Position numbers and translations under genes: made by a program. Shown piece by piece: positions 15,851-25,329 of a stretch of 61,331 nucleotides of DNA (its first letter is position 1; every line of letters starts with the position of its first letter). The stretch covers positions 1 to 61,331 of the forward strand of contig JAJXWM010000009.1 of NCBI GenBank assembly GCA_021781615.1. The letters run 5' to 3'. The notes under the pieces are model-generated. The model was not told the DNA's origin, ran no database searches, and worked only from the letters and a program-made list of their open reading frames with translations. The DNA is from Pseudomonadota bacterium (lineage in GTDB: Bacteria > Pseudomonadota > Gammaproteobacteria > UBA9339).

Positions 15851-18310
15851 TTACGTTTCCAATACTATATTAACAATTTTATTTGGGACAATGATTATTT
15901 TTTTAATTGTTTTCTCACCGATTATGCGAACGACACCTTCTTGAGAGGTAGCAGCTGATTTGATTAAGTTTTCATTGGCATCAATAGCTACGGTTATTTT
16001 ACCGCGAACTTTGCCATTTACTTGTACTATCAAGGCGACCTCATTTTTAGTTAAGGTCTTGGTATCAACTTGTGGCCAGGGAGCATCCGCTATATCTCCT
16101 TTGAACCTTAATTCTCCCCATAGATAGTAAGTAATATGAGGGGTGATTGGATTTAAAAGGCGGAGTAAAATGCTTAAACCGTCATGAACTATTATTTTAC
16201 GGTTTTGACTATCCGGCAAATCTTGCAGTAAATTCAGAAGTTTCATGGCGGCTGAAACCACGGTATTTAAATGTAGACGCTCCATATCAAGATTTGCTTG
16301 CTGCAAAATGGTGTGGATTTCGGTATGTGCTTTTTGCTCTTCTTTGGTGAGAGGTGCATTTGTTTGCGGATCACTGTTACAAGCAATCACGATGCTTTCA
16401 TTGGCCAAAGTAAAGGCATACAGCTTTTTTAGAAAACGGTGTGCGCCCTCAATGCCGCTTTGCGACCATTCGAGAGACTGTTCTGGTGGTGAAGCAAAAA
16501 TCATAAAAAGACGTACAGTGTCTGCTCCGTAACTATTAAGAAGTTCTCCGGGGGAGACGGTGTTACCTTTTGATTTCGACATTTTTGAACCATCTTTTAA
16601 TACCATACCTTGGGTTAAAAGGCGGGTAAATGGTTCGCTATGTTTTACCAAACCTTCATCACGCATTACTTTATAAAGAAATCTGGCATATAAAAGGTGC
16701 ATGATTGCATGTTCAATACCGCCAATATATTGGTCGACTGGCATCCAGTAGTCGGCGCGTTTATCAACCATAGAGTTATTTTGATCAGGAGAACAATAGC
16801 GTGCGTAATACCACGATGATTCCATAAAGGTGTCGAAGGTGTCGGTTTCACGCTTAGCTTTACCACCGCAGGTGGGGCAAGTAGTATTAATAAAACTTTC
16901 CAGATTAATTAATGGTGAACGAGGGTCAGTTAGTTTTATATTTTCTGGTAAAACTACTGGTAAATCTTTGAGTGGAACTGGTACTTGTCCACATTTATCG
17001 CAATTAATGATAGGAATTGGCGTACCCCAGTAACGTTGACGGGAGATGCCCCAGTCGCGAAGACGATAGTGGGTTTTTTGTGCTCCGAGCCCGTTTTTAA
17101 TTGCCTGATTAGTGATGGCGGCAAAAGCATCGGCAAAATTTAAATTAGAAAATTCTCCGGAGTCAAATAAAATACCTTTTTCGGTAAAGGCTTTTTGTTC
17201 GATGTTAAGGGTGCCATTAGCCAGAGGTTTTATTACCGGTTTTATTTTTAAATTGTATTGTTTTGCAAATTCAAAATCTCGTTCATCGTGCGCTGGCACC
17301 GACATTATTGCGCCGGCACCATATTCCATTAGGACAAAATTTGCTACCCAAATTGGGATTTTTTCACCGTTTAAAGGGTTGCGAGCAAAAAGTCCAGTGT
17401 CATACCCTTCTTTTTGCATGGTAGCTAATGCGGCTTCGGCATTTTTGATCTTGTGACACTTTTGTAAAAAGGCAGCGATTTTTTCATTAGTTTTTGCAGC
17501 TGCTAAAGCCAGCTTGTGCTCTGGTGCAATCGCTAAAAAAGTTGCGCCAAAAATGGTGTCGGGACGAGTGGTAAAAATGGTGATTTTTTCGTTTTGCTCG
17601 ATGGTCGGGAAATCTATTTCTAATCCTACTGAGCGTCCAATCCAATTACGCTGCATGGTTTTTACTTCTTCTGGCCATCCGGGGAGATGATCTAAATCTT
17701 TTAGAAGTTCATCAGCGTAAGCGGTGATTTTTAAAAACCACTGCGATATTTCTTTACGTTCTACTAAGGCTCCAGACCGCCAGCCGCGCCCATCGACTAC
17801 TTGTTCATTTGCTAAGACTGTTTGGTCAACTGGGTCCCAATTGACAAAAGATTTTTTCTTATAAGCGAGCCCTTTTTCGTACATCCTTAAAAAAAGCTCT
17901 TGTTCAAATTTATAGTATTCAGGGTGGCAGGTGGTTACTTCGCGTGACCAATCTATGGCAAAGCCTAATTGCTTTAAGGTGGTGCGCATTTGTTCAATAT
18001 TCTGATAGGTCCAGGTGGATGGAGCAGAGTTGTTTTGCAAAGCGGCATTTTCTGCTGGCAAGCCAAAAGCATCCCAACCGAGGGGTTGCAAGACATTTTT
18101 GCCTAACATTTTTTGGTAACGGGAGATAACGTCACCAATAGTATAATTTCTAACATGTCCCATATGAATTTGGCCGCTAGGATAGGGGAGCATTGAAAGG
18201 CAATAAAACTTTTGTTTATTGGGGTTTTCGGTAACCGCAAAGGTTTTGTTAGTTTCCCAATATTTTTGGGCGGTCTTTTCTATCTGTTGTGGTTGGTATG
18301 ATGTATTCAT
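15851..18310 (-). CDS. leuS: Leucyl-tRNA synthetase
   Basis: The 819-residue class Ia synthetase carries the HIGH-type motif PYPSGQIHMGHVRNYTIGD (about 43-61), the CP1 editing domain with TTRPDTIFGATFLA, a zinc-type insert with CDKCGQ and CPTCGGKAKRETDTF, and the KMSKSKGN catalytic loop near residue 575. It begins a minus-strand operon with lptE and holA and is divergent from lnt, with about 48 bases between the start codons. Confidence 0.96.
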   Translation of the reverse strand: MNTSYQPQQIEKTAQKYWETNKTFAVTENPNKQKFYCLSMLPYPSGQIHMGHVRNYTIGDVISRYQKMLGKNVLQPLGWDAFGLPAENAALQNNSAPSTWTYQNIEQMRTTLKQLGFAIDWSREVTTCHPEYYKFEQELFLRMYEKGLAYKKKSFVNWDPVDQTVLANEQVVDGRGWRSGALVERKEISQWFLKITAYADELLKDLDHLPGWPEEVKTMQRNWIGRSVGLEIDFPTIEQNEKITIFTTRPDTIFGATFLAIAPEHKLALAAAKTNEKIAAFLQKCHKIKNAEAALATMQKEGYDTGLFARNPLNGEKIPIWVANFVLMEYGAGAIMSVPAHDERDFEFAKQYNLKIKPVIKPLANGTLNIEQKAFTEKGILFDSGEFSNLNFADAFAAITNQAIKNGLGAQKTHYRLRDWGISRQRYWGTPIPIINCDKCGQVPVPLKDLPVVLPENIKLTDPRSPLINLESFINTTCPTCGGKAKRETDTFDTFMESSWYYARYCSPDQNNSMVDKRADYWMPVDQYIGGIEHAIMHLLYARFLYKVMRDEGLVKHSEPFTRLLTQGMVLKDGSKMSKSKGNTVSPGELLNSYGADTVRLFMIFASPPEQSLEWSQSGIEGAHRFLKKLYAFTLANESIVIACNSDPQTNAPLTKEEQKAHTEIHTILQQANLDMERLHLNTVVSAAMKLLNLLQDLPDSQNRKIIVHDGLSILLRLLNPITPHITYYLWGELRFKGDIADAPWPQVDTKTLTKNEVALIVQVNGKVRGKITVAIDANENLIKSAATSQEGVVRIIGEKTIKKIIIVPNKIVNIVLET

Positions 18311-18358
18311 TTCAGGTATTATACTGTAAATAAAATTTATTTAAATGTTTCTTTGTCT

Positions 18359-19801
18359 ATGAATGTACTAATGAAGTATCTGAATTTTGCAGCTATTCTT
18401 GCAGGGGCAACTTTACCGCTTGCTTTTGCACCTTTTGGTTATTATTGGGTGGCAGAACTTAGTTTGGTATTGCTACTATTTACTTGGTTTAAGGCATCTC
18501 CGCGCTTGGCTTTTTGGTATGGTTGGTTATTTGGTGCGGTGTTTTTTAGCGGTGGAGTTTATTGGGTTTATATCAGTATTCACGATTTTGGTCATGCGCC
18601 GGTTATTTTAGCGGCAGCAATTTTGTCTTTATTAATAGCATTTATGGCATTATATCCGGCGGTGCAGGGCTATTTGTTACAAAAAATATGTCATAAAAAT
18701 AGCTGGTATAAATTTCTGCTAGTTTTTCCGGTCAGTTTAGTAACTTTAGAGTGGATTCGTGGATGGTTTTTAAGCGGTTTTCCTTGGTTATTTTTGGGTT
18801 ATGGACACATCGATTCACCGCTTCGTGGTTTTGCGCCTATTTTTGGGGTTTATGGAGTGTCGTTTTTTATTGCCGAAACGGCTGGCGTTATTTTTTATAT
18901 GTTTTATGAACGGAAAAACAAAAAACTCTTTATCGTTTTAGCATTATTTATCGTGTTAATTTGGAGTGTTGGCGCAAATTTAGCCAAGATTAATTGGGCC
19001 AAACAAGCTGGGGAAGAGATAACCGTAAGCTTAATTCAGGGCAATATTTCTCAAGAACGAAAATGGGATCCTAAAGAATTACAGCCGATTTTAAATTCTT
19101 ATCTTTCTTTAACTGCCGAAAATTTTAAAAGCAAAATCATTATTTGGCCTGAGGCTGCTATTCCTACCTATCCAGAGTATATTTGGTTGCAGTTAAAGGC
19201 GCTATCTACTGCTGCTAAAAAACATAAAGTTGCGATCTTAAGTGGGGCGCCACTTTATGATAAGAAGGATGGGGGAGTTTATAATGGCATTATTGCTTTA
19301 GGTGCTGGTAGTGGGCAGTATTATAAGCGTCAACTATTACCATTTGGTGAATATTTGCCTCTAAAATTTGCTTTAAAGTGGCTGCGTCATTTTTTAGTTA
19401 TCCCGATGTCTGGTTTTTCGTGGGGTTCTAAAAATCAACCCGATTTATTGGCGGGTGGTATTTTAATTGCTCCTTTTGTGTGCTACGAAATAGCTTATCC
19501 CGGTTTACTTTTAGACTATTTACCAAGAGCGGAATTATTACTGACGGTTTGTGATGATAGTTGGTTTGGGGAATCGATTGCTCTCCATCAACACCTAGAA
19601 ATTGCTAGAATGAGGTCGCTTGAGGTTGGGCGTTACCAATTATTAAGTACCAACACGGGGATTAGTGCTGTAATTGATGAAAAAGGTAAAGTGACTGCTG
19701 TCGCGCCAATGTTTCAACAGGCAGTCTTGAGTGCGAAAGTTAAGAGTTTTACTGGTAGTACTCCCTGGGTACGTTTTGGTCGGTGGTTATACCCTTCGTA
19801 A
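18359..19801 (+). CDS. lnt: Apolipoprotein N-acyltransferase Lnt
   Basis: Lnt adds the third acyl chain to lipoproteins in the inner membrane. About six hydrophobic segments in residues 5-205 precede a CN-hydrolase domain. The catalytic triad is visible as Glu in IIWPEAAIPTYPEY (about 265), Lys in YYKRQLLPFGEYLP (about 323) and Cys in APFVCYEIAYP (about 375). ATG 18359 is chosen over the in-frame TTG 18353. No good Shine-Dalgarno is visible for either. ybeX/corC, which often precedes lnt, is absent. Confidence 0.93.
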   Translation: MNVLMKYLNFAAILAGATLPLAFAPFGYYWVAELSLVLLLFTWFKASPRLAFWYGWLFGAVFFSGGVYWVYISIHDFGHAPVILAAAILSLLIAFMALYPAVQGYLLQKICHKNSWYKFLLVFPVSLVTLEWIRGWFLSGFPWLFLGYGHIDSPLRGFAPIFGVYGVSFFIAETAGVIFYMFYERKNKKLFIVLALFIVLIWSVGANLAKINWAKQAGEEITVSLIQGNISQERKWDPKELQPILNSYLSLTAENFKSKIIIWPEAAIPTYPEYIWLQLKALSTAAKKHKVAILSGAPLYDKKDGGVYNGIIALGAGSGQYYKRQLLPFGEYLPLKFALKWLRHFLVIPMSGFSWGSKNQPDLLAGGILIAPFVCYEIAYPGLLLDYLPRAELLLTVCDDSWFGESIALHQHLEIARMRSLEVGRYQLLSTNTGISAVIDEKGKVTAVAPMFQQAVLSAKVKSFTGSTPWVRFGRWLYPS

Positions 19802-19826
19802 AATGAACTTAGACGCGGGGTATAGT

Positions 19827-19899
19827 GCGGTAAGCAACCCAAGAAAACTAGGTAACCTGTAGTTTACCATATCTTAAGAAAGCCTGGTTGCATTACCGC
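19827..19899. other. Structured intergenic element, possible terminator or small RNA
   Basis: The outer arms GCGGTAAGCAACC (19827-19839) and GGTTGCATTACCGC (19886-19899) pair with one bulge and enclose a second hairpin, GGTAAC...GTTTACC (19851-19868). It lies in the convergent gap between lnt and the AEC carrier gene and is followed by CTTTTCGTG. It could end lnt transcripts or be part of a minus-strand small RNA. Confidence 0.45.
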
Positions 19900-19956
19900 C
19901 TTTTCGTGTGTTTAGTGTTTCACATAGTTAAGTATAGACGATGTTTGTAGGAATAT

Positions 19957-19973
19957 ATTAAGAAAAGCTTAAG
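19957..19973 (-). promoter_or_regulatory. Orphan tandem TTAA (PmrA-like) box
   Basis: Read on the minus strand this is CTTAAG-CTTTT-CTTAAT, exactly the layout of the boxes at 9872 and 37421. Downstream on that strand lie a TATACT (19936-19931) and the structured element at 19827-19899, but no open frame. Read on the plus strand it would face no gene start. Confidence 0.3.
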
Positions 19974-20056
19974 GACGCCTCTGGAAATGAGCAGGCTTTT
20001 GATAACTATAGGTTTATCAACCTATTTTACGATTAATCCTTGCTGATTTTTATATT

Positions 20057-20989
20057 TTATGGGACGTCAACACCTAACATATGGATAACTACTGCCACCG
20101 ATAACAAAGAGATTATGGTACCCAAAACTGCACTGCTGCTAGATTCAGCTTTGAGCACATCATATTTAGCAGCAAACATAGTAGCGGTAATCGCTGATGG
20201 CATGGCACACAACAAAATTGCCTCTTTGGCCCAAACACCACTAATATCTAAAACAATAATAATACCCCACATCATTAGTGGATGAATAAAATTTTTAAAA
20301 AAAATGTTCGATATCACGTAACTGTTTAACTGGATTTTATTTGCCGACATGAGTAAACCTAAGGTAAACAAGGATACGCCAGAAGTGGTATCGCCAATCA
20401 TTTTTAACGTATCAATAGCTAAAGTCGGTAGCTGAAAATTTAAAGCTGAAATTATAAAACCAACTATTGGCGCTAATACTAAAGGCTTGGTAAAAACCTT
20501 AATAATTATCGATGAAATTTTGGTTTTAACTTGAGATTCTTGTGCGTACTCTAAAATTGAAACCGTAGTCGGGATCATAATTAGGCTGGTAATAACATTG
20601 CCAATTACAATTGCAATCAAGGATTGCTCGCCAAACAAAACCATAAAAATAGGGATTCCCATAAAAGCCATATTAGGAAAAGAACACATAAAAGATGATT
20701 GGCAACTATGACTTATTGAACGATGATAAATATAACGATTAATGATAAACATCAATATATACATTCCCAGCAAACCAAGTGCAAAACCAATTATAAAACG
20801 ATAGTTAATTAAATCATCAACATTCGAGGTGGCGGTTTTAAATAATAACAAACAAGGAAAACTAAAGTTCATCACATAAGTGGCAAAGTGAGTGCTATGT
20901 TTGGAATCAATAATTTTGCGCCAACCGATAATCCATCCGCAAGTAATAATAACGCTTAATGGAACCAATGATTTTAAAATTAAATCCAT
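20057..20989 (-). CDS. Auxin efflux carrier (AEC) family transporter, likely malate permease
   Basis: The 310-residue polytopic protein of the AEC/membrane-transport family has about ten hydrophobic helices in two inverted halves, with CSFPNMAFMGIPI and the C-terminal ATMFAAKYDVLKAESSSSA typical of the family. ATG 20989 is chosen because AGAGGA lies about ten bases upstream. Longer in-frame starts run into the malic enzyme gene. Following malic enzyme by 28 bases suggests malate or a related organic acid as substrate. This is inference from context and from mleP-type relatives. Confidence 0.82.
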   Translation of the reverse strand: MDLILKSLVPLSVIITCGWIIGWRKIIDSKHSTHFATYVMNFSFPCLLLFKTATSNVDDLINYRFIIGFALGLLGMYILMFIINRYIYHRSISHSCQSSFMCSFPNMAFMGIPIFMVLFGEQSLIAIVIGNVITSLIMIPTTVSILEYAQESQVKTKISSIIIKVFTKPLVLAPIVGFIISALNFQLPTLAIDTLKMIGDTTSGVSLFTLGLLMSANKIQLNSYVISNIFFKNFIHPLMMWGIIIVLDISGVWAKEAILLCAMPSAITATMFAAKYDVLKAESSSSAVLGTIISLLSVAVVIHMLGVDVP

Positions 20990-21017
20990 AATATGTTTCC
21001 TCTGAACGCTCTTAATT

Positions 21018-22727
21018 TTAAGTTTTCTTACGATATGGAAGATAGCAAGGTTTCCACATATAGTTATCAATCAAAGCAATAATCTTTGCTGTATCCAAAT
21101 TTTCCATATCAGTAAGTTCGGTGCGCACTATTTCTTTAGCAACGGCAATAGCAATATGATGCGATATTTTACGTATCTCTTTTAATGGAGGTAATAAATT
21201 GGCATAGGGATCATTTTTAGCCGGAGAAATATCTGCTAAAGCTTTGGCAGCAACCAAAAACATCTGATCTGTAACTTGTTTTCCATTAACCGCGCGAATA
21301 CCCAAGCCCATTCCTGGGAAGATGTAGCAATTATTAATCTGGTCAATTCGGCGAGTATTATTCTCTGGATCTGCAGGAAATGGACTACCAGTACCAACGA
21401 GTGCTTTGCCCTTAGTCCAAGATAAAATATCATGCGGATGGGCTTCAGCTTTTGTCGTGGGATTGGATAATGGAAAAATAATAGGCCTTACACAATTAAC
21501 TGCTAATTGTTCGATAATCGCACGGGTAAAAATTCCCGCCTGCGCACACACGCCAATCATGATTGTCGCTCTTGCATTAGTTACTGTTTCAAGCAATGAA
21601 ATATTAGTATTATTGGCAATTTTCCACCCTGCCAAACTTACTAAAGGCTTCACAAATGGCTCTTGGAAATCAAAACGTTCAACGTTGTCAGTGATTAAGC
21701 CCGAACGATCAACCAAGAAAATATTAGCTCTGGCATTTTTGCGTTCAACCCCCAGATCAATCATTGCTTCACTAATTAAATTACTTATACCTACTCCTGC
21801 AGATCCAGCGCCAACAATCACTATTTTATGTTGTGGTAAAGCTATATTAGATGCCTTAGTAGCTGACAATAACGCACCAACTACAGTTGCTGCCGTACCT
21901 TGAATGTCATCATTAAAACTGCACAACTGTTCTTGGTAACGCTTTAATAATTTCAAAGCATTAGCTTGAGCAAAATCCTCCCATTGCAATAATATATTAG
22001 GAAAACGCTTTTTAATTGCCCGAATAAACTTTTCAACAAATTCGTCATACTCTTTATCGTCAATACGTCTATTACGCCACCCTAGATATTGGGGGTCCTG
22101 CAACAATGTTTCATTATTAGTACCCGCATCGAGAATAATAGGTAAAGTTTTATGTGGTGGAATACCTGCGCATGCAGTGTAGATCGACAGCTTGCCGATT
22201 GGAATGCCCATACCACATGCGCCGAGATCTCCTAAACCAAGAATTCGTCCACCATCTGATACGACAATTACTTCGCTATCATCAAAGTGGCTACACTCGA
22301 GAATTTCATCGATATGGTCTCGGTCAGGAAAACTTATGAATATCCCACGCGGACGCTGATAGATCTGTGAAAATTGTTGACATGCTTGGCCGACAGTTGG
22401 AGTATAAATCAATGGCATTAACTCTTCAATATGGCGACTTACTAAAGCATAAAATAAGGTTTCATTACAGTCCTGAAGTGTGCGTAAATAGATATGGCGG
22501 TCTAAATCATTAACCTTCTGCTTTAAAATATGATAGCTTTTATCAACTTCTGTATCCAGAGTAAGAGTTTCGATAGGAACTAAGCCGCGTAATTTTAGGG
22601 ATTCTCTCTCCGTCGTAGAAAAGGAACGTCCTTTATTGAGAATAGGGTTGGCAATTAAATCATAACTACCAATATCAACTTCAATATATTTATTGGCAGC
22701 TTGGTCTTTTTTGATATTAACTTTCAT
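21018..22727 (-). CDS. maeA: NAD-dependent malic enzyme
   Basis: This enzyme oxidatively decarboxylates malate to pyruvate. The 569-residue protein is of the long eukaryote/E. coli MaeA type. Diagnostic stretches are HIYLRTLQDCNETLFYALV, MPLIYTPTVGQACQQFSQIY (the malic enzyme signature), LGLGDLGACGMGIPIGK, QWEDFAQANALKLL, FNDDIQGTAATVVGALL and the nucleotide site VIVGAGSAGVGI. ATG 22727 directly follows a GGGGGAAG ribosome site. An in-frame start 30 bases earlier is possible. It is co-directional with the AEC carrier. Confidence 0.94.
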   Translation of the reverse strand: MKVNIKKDQAANKYIEVDIGSYDLIANPILNKGRSFSTTERESLKLRGLVPIETLTLDTEVDKSYHILKQKVNDLDRHIYLRTLQDCNETLFYALVSRHIEELMPLIYTPTVGQACQQFSQIYQRPRGIFISFPDRDHIDEILECSHFDDSEVIVVSDGGRILGLGDLGACGMGIPIGKLSIYTACAGIPPHKTLPIILDAGTNNETLLQDPQYLGWRNRRIDDKEYDEFVEKFIRAIKKRFPNILLQWEDFAQANALKLLKRYQEQLCSFNDDIQGTAATVVGALLSATKASNIALPQHKIVIVGAGSAGVGISNLISEAMIDLGVERKNARANIFLVDRSGLITDNVERFDFQEPFVKPLVSLAGWKIANNTNISLLETVTNARATIMIGVCAQAGIFTRAIIEQLAVNCVRPIIFPLSNPTTKAEAHPHDILSWTKGKALVGTGSPFPADPENNTRRIDQINNCYIFPGMGLGIRAVNGKQVTDQMFLVAAKALADISPAKNDPYANLLPPLKEIRKISHHIAIAVAKEIVRTELTDMENLDTAKIIALIDNYMWKPCYLPYRKKT

Positions 22728-22810
22728 CTTCCCCCTACCCCTGTGAAATGAATACATGGAAAAAAGTAAATATATCTAATATAGATTATAATCAATTTTC
22801 TGACTTCGCC

Positions 22811-22906
22811 CGGGGTATGGACCCCGTGCTCGCCCAAGGGGGATAAGCTCTGCTTCTCCCCCAAGGTCAATCCCCCATCGCTTTGTCCTCGCAGCAAGCT
22901 GCGAGG
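22811..22906. repeat. Three consecutive GC-rich hairpins
   Basis: In the 22728-23062 gap three palindromes follow one another: CGGGGTATGGACCCCG (22811-22826), a GGGGGATAAGC/GCTTCTCCCCC hairpin (22838-22862, one mismatch) and CCTCGCAGCAAGCTGCGAGG (22887-22906, perfect). The block is far richer in GC than its surroundings. No gene is evident in this gap. Confidence 0.5.
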
Positions 22907-23062
22907 AAATTTAGATTATATATTATTAGTATTAAGGGAATATTAAGGAAAAAAATTAGAAACACAGCTAGGCAGTCGTTTATACGAAAGCTATTTGCGA
23001 GGGGCAGGGTTGGATACATCCGGCCCGATGCTATTAGAATAGGTTTATAACCGGGTAATTGC

Positions 23063-23410
23063 CTAGACACACTTAAAGGTCAGCGTTGCCTTGTAAGTAT
23101 AGCCTTCTGGAGTGTAAGGTGAAGAGGTTTTGTCTTTTGGTAAGACACTTTTAGCGAGGGTAACTAGAGCTTTTTGGCTGGCATCAATACCCTGATAGAC
23201 GGTAGCAAGATCGATTATTTTTATGTTTTGATTTTGCAGGGCACAGGTGCGACGAGCTTTTTTATTGGCGAGGTCAACCGCCTCTTTTTCGGTGCTGGCA
23301 TTGGTAATGACGGTTCTCATGTCTCCTATTTGTGGAATTACGGTAACAGATGTACACCCGCTAACAGTAAAAAGCAGACCGAACAAAAAAGAGCATTTAA
23401 TTATTTTCAT
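23063..23410 (-). CDS. Small predicted lipoprotein
   Basis: Starting at ATG 23410, the 115-residue precursor has a lipoprotein signal peptide (MKIIKCSFLFGLLFTVSGC, lipobox VSGC). The mature part has a helix with EKEAVDLANKKARRTCALQN and a C-terminal beta segment GYTYKATLTFKC, with two further cysteines that could pair. It resembles small envelope lipoproteins with a YbjP/RcsF-like beta fold, but I do not recognise the family. The longer in-frame TTG start (23422) is less likely. Confidence 0.7.
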   Translation of the reverse strand: MKIIKCSFLFGLLFTVSGCTSVTVIPQIGDMRTVITNASTEKEAVDLANKKARRTCALQNQNIKIIDLATVYQGIDASQKALVTLAKSVLPKDKTSSPYTPEGYTYKATLTFKCV

Positions 23411-23789
23411 TTTAGGCACCAAAATTTTGTCTCAAAAACGACATAATAGCACAGAAGATTAGGCAAATAAAATAAAGTCCTGAAGACGCAGGTGCTCCCG
23501 CTAAAAACGTCTGACAATTGCTTACCAGGCCACCAATCTAAAGGGGTAAAACCAGTCTCCTGCCAATAAACTGACATTTTTTTTCAACTCCCAATTTTTA
23601 TACTCGTAAAACCCCAAGGTTACCACTAGCTTTTTAAGTCCTTTTAACAATTTTCCATGTTTTCCTCTAAGAGGTATTTGGTATTAATTTTGTCCTCTGG
23701 AATCCGTTGGCAATTGCTTCATAAAAATTTTGCCATGATTCTATGTAATATGTGGTAAACAAATTACACATGTTAGTGATTAAAAATTT
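23411..23789. other. Gap with a possible small minus-strand ORF
   Basis: A 56-codon frame (23577-23407, minus; begins MSVYWQETGFTPLDWW) ends in an ATGA overlap with the lipoprotein start and has GGGAG upstream. Its hydrophobic Cys-rich end matches nothing I know. Other frames in the same stretch are also open for 35-48 codons, so chance or gene decay is equally likely. No other feature is seen. Confidence 0.2.
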
Positions 23790-24833
23790 TTACATCCGAG
23801 GAAAGAAAACTGAAGGATAGTCCGCCGTTGCTGCCGCCGGGCTTTTTTTAGCGACTTCTTTTACCACCTCCTTGGTGACGGTCTTGGCGGTCTTTATAGC
23901 TACACTCTTAGGGGTGTCAGATTTTGCCACAATTTTTCCTAAGGTTAGTAACCGTTGATGAAGGCTAATCAAGGCCTGCATGCTTTCAACCTGCTTCTCT
24001 ACTTGCTTACATTGGCTTTCTAATTCTTTAACACCTTGCCTTGCTTTTTCAGTCTCTTGCTGTACTTTCTCAGTAAGCTTAGTTTTCTCCTCAATCAATA
24101 GACGTGCTTTAGCTTGCAAATTGTGTAAAGGTCTTCGTTGTTGCAACCGTTCTTTATCGTGTTGTAACTGGGCTTTATCTTCATTGGGCAGTGATTCTCT
24201 TGCTATGAGCAAGTCAGTCTTGGCTATGACCCCAGCTTCGTTTTCTTGCATTTCTTTTATTTTTTCTTCTAGTTTTTTAGAGGTAAGCATAACTTTGTCT
24301 TGGCTTTCCCGCAGTGTCTGTAGCCTTTCTTCAGTTTCCTGTAATCTTTTCTGCTCTAGAGTAAATTTTTCCCGAGCACTTATAAGTTCTTTTTTTGTAT
24401 TTTCATATAACTCTTTTAGTTCCTTCAGGTAGCTATCCTGCAGGCTAAATGACATGGCAACAGGCGAGTGTATGTTATTAATAAGTAGAGCCATTTTTTT
24501 TAAAATATCCGCCTCTTCTTGCAACTGTTGAACTAGTATTTCTGCAGCTTGGATCCTCTTTTTTGCAGCGGTAATTTTTTCTTCTACTTCTCTGATCATT
24601 TCCTCTCGATTTGTCACTTGTGCTTCACTTGCTAACGATCTTTGCCTCCATTTAGGTGTTTGTTGCGGTTTTTTCAACTCTTGCAGCGTAGCTTCGAGTT
24701 TTTGTAGTTCGGTATTGGCTTTTTCGAGATTCTTTTGCGCCTTTGCTAAAGCTTCTTCAGTTTTTTTGGAGTACTTCTCAAGACCTTTTTCAGTAAGTTT
24801 TTCTACTATTGATTTAACAGATGATTGTAGCAT
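23790..24833 (-). CDS. Coiled-coil orphan protein
   Basis: The 347-residue protein is almost entirely heptad-patterned and charged from about residue 15 to 300 (for example EEKITAAKKRIQAAEILVQQ), ending in a lysine/alanine-rich linker and a short tail ADYPSVFFPRM. There is no signal peptide or membrane segment. A strong Shine-Dalgarno (AAGGAGG) precedes ATG 24833. Codon use is AT-rich like its neighbours. It may be an effector, a cytoskeletal protein or a structural protein. No homolog is recognised and no operon partner exists. Confidence 0.65.
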   Translation of the reverse strand: MLQSSVKSIVEKLTEKGLEKYSKKTEEALAKAQKNLEKANTELQKLEATLQELKKPQQTPKWRQRSLASEAQVTNREEMIREVEEKITAAKKRIQAAEILVQQLQEEADILKKMALLINNIHSPVAMSFSLQDSYLKELKELYENTKKELISAREKFTLEQKRLQETEERLQTLRESQDKVMLTSKKLEEKIKEMQENEAGVIAKTDLLIARESLPNEDKAQLQHDKERLQQRRPLHNLQAKARLLIEEKTKLTEKVQQETEKARQGVKELESQCKQVEKQVESMQALISLHQRLLTLGKIVAKSDTPKSVAIKTAKTVTKEVVKEVAKKSPAAATADYPSVFFPRM

Positions 24834-25329
24834 AAAACCTCCTTGTTATTTGCTATTAATTGCTTTTTTAATCCGCGCAATGCCATCGTGAACTTTAGGC
24901 TAAGCGACATCTTAAAGATACCGCTTTCTTGGATATATGTCAAAAATTTTCCAATCGACGCCTATTGTATACCACAAGTTTCACTATCACCGACGGCTGG
25001 CACCGTACGTCTTCATTGCGTCTGCAGATAATATGCTACTTTTATTGGCTATTGATCGAGATTTTGTTTCATCGCTAGTTACAGTGCAGTTGGATTATCA
25101 ATTTTATCGTAGGCATCGATAAATGATTCGGTGACAACATTGCCTTTTGTATATTTTGCTATCTATATTCTTTCTTTTTATTATAAATAAGAATCAGCTT
25201 GCGGGTTTTGAATAAAAAGATACAATTTGGTAACCATTTTGCATAATTTTGCGTAGCAAAAAGCGCTACTCAAAAATTATGCTGAATAGTTATACAATTT
25301 GTTTATTACTTTATCCCATTTGTGGTTTA
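24834..25329. other. Divergent intergenic region, no firm gene
   Basis: The region separates the coiled-coil gene (minus) from murI (plus). An open frame of 61 codons (24937-25122, plus; begins MSKIFQSTPIVYHKF) has a GGA before its ATG but no recognisable features. Minus-strand frames contain broken protein-like stretches, such as TESFIDAYDKIDNPTAL near 25090-25140, that could be gene remnants. Nothing here can be called with confidence. Confidence 0.3.

Noticed and set aside
24843-24935. Possible TTAA box upstream of the coiled-coil gene
   Set aside because: On the minus strand TTTAAG and CTTAGC are 12 bp apart and the second half-site is broken.
24937-25122. 61-codon small ORF before murI
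   Set aside because: Only a weak GGA precedes it and the product has no recognisable character. Left as an open possibility in the gap description.
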